Assembly (NCBI GenBank): GCA_003223995.1
Contig: QHYA01000109.1
Span: 1-7,420, forward strand
Direction: 5' to 3'
Length of the DNA stretch: 7,420 nt
Source: Acidobacteriota bacterium
GTDB lineage: Bacteria; Acidobacteriota; Polarisedimenticolia; QHYA01
Below the pieces are notes generated by a model that worked only from the letters and a program-made list of their open reading frames with translations, had not been told where the DNA came from and made no database searches. Both the position numbers and the translations under genes were made by a program. Within the stretch, counting starts at the first letter, position 1. The number at the start of each line of letters is the position of its first letter. Positions 6,313 to 7,420 of this stretch are shown here, piece by piece.

Positions 6313-7420
6313 GGGCCCGCACGCTTGAGGAAATTGAAAACATCGACCACTGGCTTGCGGATCACGAGGTCGCGGTACTCCTCGTGGCAGGCTCCGAGGA
6401 AGACGATGTCTGCCTCCTCGATGGCCCTCTCCAGCGGGACGAACTCGGGGTCCTGGATGTGAGGGTCCGTGCAGATCACCCGGCGACACTCCAGAGTCAG
6501 GACCTTGCGCAGCTTGTAGGAAAGGGAAGCCCTCGGATCGTCCGAGCCTCCCTTGAAAGCCATTCCGAGGATCGCCGCCGTGTCACCCCTCAGGTCGCGC
6601 CGGCCCTTGACGGCATCCACCATCGCCCGGGGGAGCCCCTCGTTGACCGTCATCGCCGCCTGACCGATGCCGAACGTGTTGTGGTTGAAGGCCCCGAGCT
6701 GCATGGTGTCCTTGAGCAGGCACGGGCCCCCGACGAACCCCGCGGGGGCGAAGCCGGCCATCCGCGGATAGTCCCTGGTCACGGCCGCGTAGATGCGGTG
6801 GAAATCGGCGCCGAAGTTCTGTGCGATGAGGTAGAACTGATTCGAAATGGCGAAGTTGATGTAGCGAAAGGCGTTCGTGAACAGCTTGGCCAGCTCCGCC
6901 TCGATGGGAGACAACTCGATGATCCCGACTCCCAGGAGCCCGAAGAGGTCCCCGGCCCGCCGGACCGCTCGGGCGGTTGCGCCCCCGACGATCTGCGGAA
7001 AGTGGCACAGCTCCTCCAGGGCGTAGCCTTGCGCCACCCGCTCCGGGCAGTACGCGACATCGACATCGAGCCCGCGCTCTTCCATGCGCCGCGCCAGCCT
7101 GTCCGTGACGCCAGGAAACACCGTGCTGCGGAGAAGGAGGAGCTGCCCGGCGCGCATGTTCGCGAGGATGTCATCGAGCGCCAGGTCGAAGGATCGGACG
7201 CGCGGATCGAGGAACTCGTCCACGGGAGTGCCGATCGTCACGACGACCACGTCGCCGGCGCCGATCGCTCCCGGCGATGCCGTCACCTCGAGCCGTCCCG
7301 TGGCCAACGCCTCGGTCAGCGCGCCGTCGGCTCCCCGCTCGCGATAACCCACATGCCCTCCGCGAACCTCGCGAACCCTGCCCTCGTCGATGTCGTACAG
7401 GCATGTGCGCGTCCCGGCCC
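6309..7420 (-). CDS. Nucleotide-sugar (UDP-HexNAc/UDP-glucose type) 6-dehydrogenase, 5' end missing
   Basis: 369 codons are visible; the frame is open through the right edge, so the first roughly 15-30 residues with the GxGxxG turn are missing. The family oxidises C6 of a UDP-sugar twice with NAD to give a uronic acid. The visible part starts at the end of the first Rossmann unit (CLYDIDEGRV), then GTPVDE (63-68), STVFPG (98-103), YCPERVAQG (123-131) and EAELAKLFTN (173-182, with conserved K178 and N182). The catalytic cysteine is C233 in FVGGPCLLKDT (228-238). The C-terminal UDP-binding domain shows ILGMAFKGGSDDPRAS (283-298). The YCPERVAQG form recalls UDP-GlcNAc and UDP-ManNAc dehydrogenases more than the UDP-glucose enzyme, but this is a weak inference. 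A GTG at 7352 is in frame but internal, since family sequence continues upstream of it. It is the first visible gene of the unit; its own promoter lies outside the window. Confidence 0.9.
   Translation of the reverse strand, partial: AGTRTCLYDIDEGRVREVRGGHVGYRERGADGALTEALATGRLEVTASPGAIGAGDVVVVTIGTPVDEFLDPRVRSFDLALDDILANMRAGQLLLLRSTVFPGVTDRLARRMEERGLDVDVAYCPERVAQGYALEELCHFPQIVGGATARAVRRAGDLFGLLGVGIIELSPIEAELAKLFTNAFRYINFAISNQFYLIAQNFGADFHRIYAAVTRDYPRMAGFAPAGFVGGPCLLKDTMQLGAFNHNTFGIGQAAMTVNEGLPRAMVDAVKGRRDLRGDTAAILGMAFKGGSDDPRASLSYKLRKVLTLECRRVICTDPHIQDPEFVPLERAIEEADIVFLGACHEEYRDLVIRKPVVDVFNFLKRAGP

Noticed and set aside
6313..6489. An N-terminal extension of the epimerase starting near 6489
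   Set aside because: The extra 59 residues are the out-of-frame reading of the dehydrogenase's 3' end; the Rossmann fold starts right after the GTG at 6312, which also overlaps the upstream stop as GTGA.
1..7420. CRISPR arrays, tRNA or rRNA genes, insertion sequences, toxin-antitoxin or phage genes
   Set aside because: No regularly spaced repeats, tRNA-like folds, rRNA segments, transposase motifs or terminal repeats were seen; nearly all bases are accounted for by the six main genes.

Overview
The window reads as chromosomal DNA from a high-GC bacterium. Coding is dense, third codon positions are strongly GC-biased, one sigma70-type promoter is visible, and gene overlaps are of the TGATG and GTGA kind. 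The closest lineage cannot be fixed by eye. An uncultivated phylum with bacterial topoisomerase VI, such as Acidobacteriota or Eisenbacteria, would fit, but this is a guess. The two left-hand genes belong to families best known from archaea and eukaryotes, but both look like their bacterial branches.

Left part (1-3209). A deoxyhypusine-synthase-like gene on the minus strand (40-1143) and a topoisomerase VI subunit B gene on the plus strand (1272-3161) diverge from a 128-base region. The minus-strand gene has a clear -35/-10 promoter. The plus-strand gene has a -10-like hexamer placed as for a leaderless mRNA. A second minus-strand reading frame starts inside the end of the synthase gene and runs off the left edge. 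The topoisomerase subunit has a roughly 125-residue disordered N-terminal extension that begins with a QISLF peptide, a near-consensus sliding-clamp-binding motif. No subunit A gene lies next to it. A short convergent gap (3162-3209) holds a strong hairpin.

Right part (3210-7420). Four minus-strand genes form one tightly packed unit, transcribed right to left: nucleotide-sugar dehydrogenase (5' end cut off by the window edge), NAD-dependent sugar epimerase/dehydratase, DPM1-like family 2 glycosyltransferase, and a polytopic membrane protein that looks like a GT-C glycosyltransferase. Neighbouring genes overlap by 4, 1 and probably 4 bases. The last overlap implies a CTG start codon. Together they look like a module that makes a modified nucleotide sugar (probably a uronic acid or a derivative), transfers a sugar to a membrane carrier, and uses it in a membrane-embedded step of surface-glycan assembly.

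The observations most worth following are the apparent clamp-binding motif on a topoisomerase VI subunit, the repeat-like palindromic DNA encoding the rest of that extension, and the subunit's isolation from a subunit A gene.
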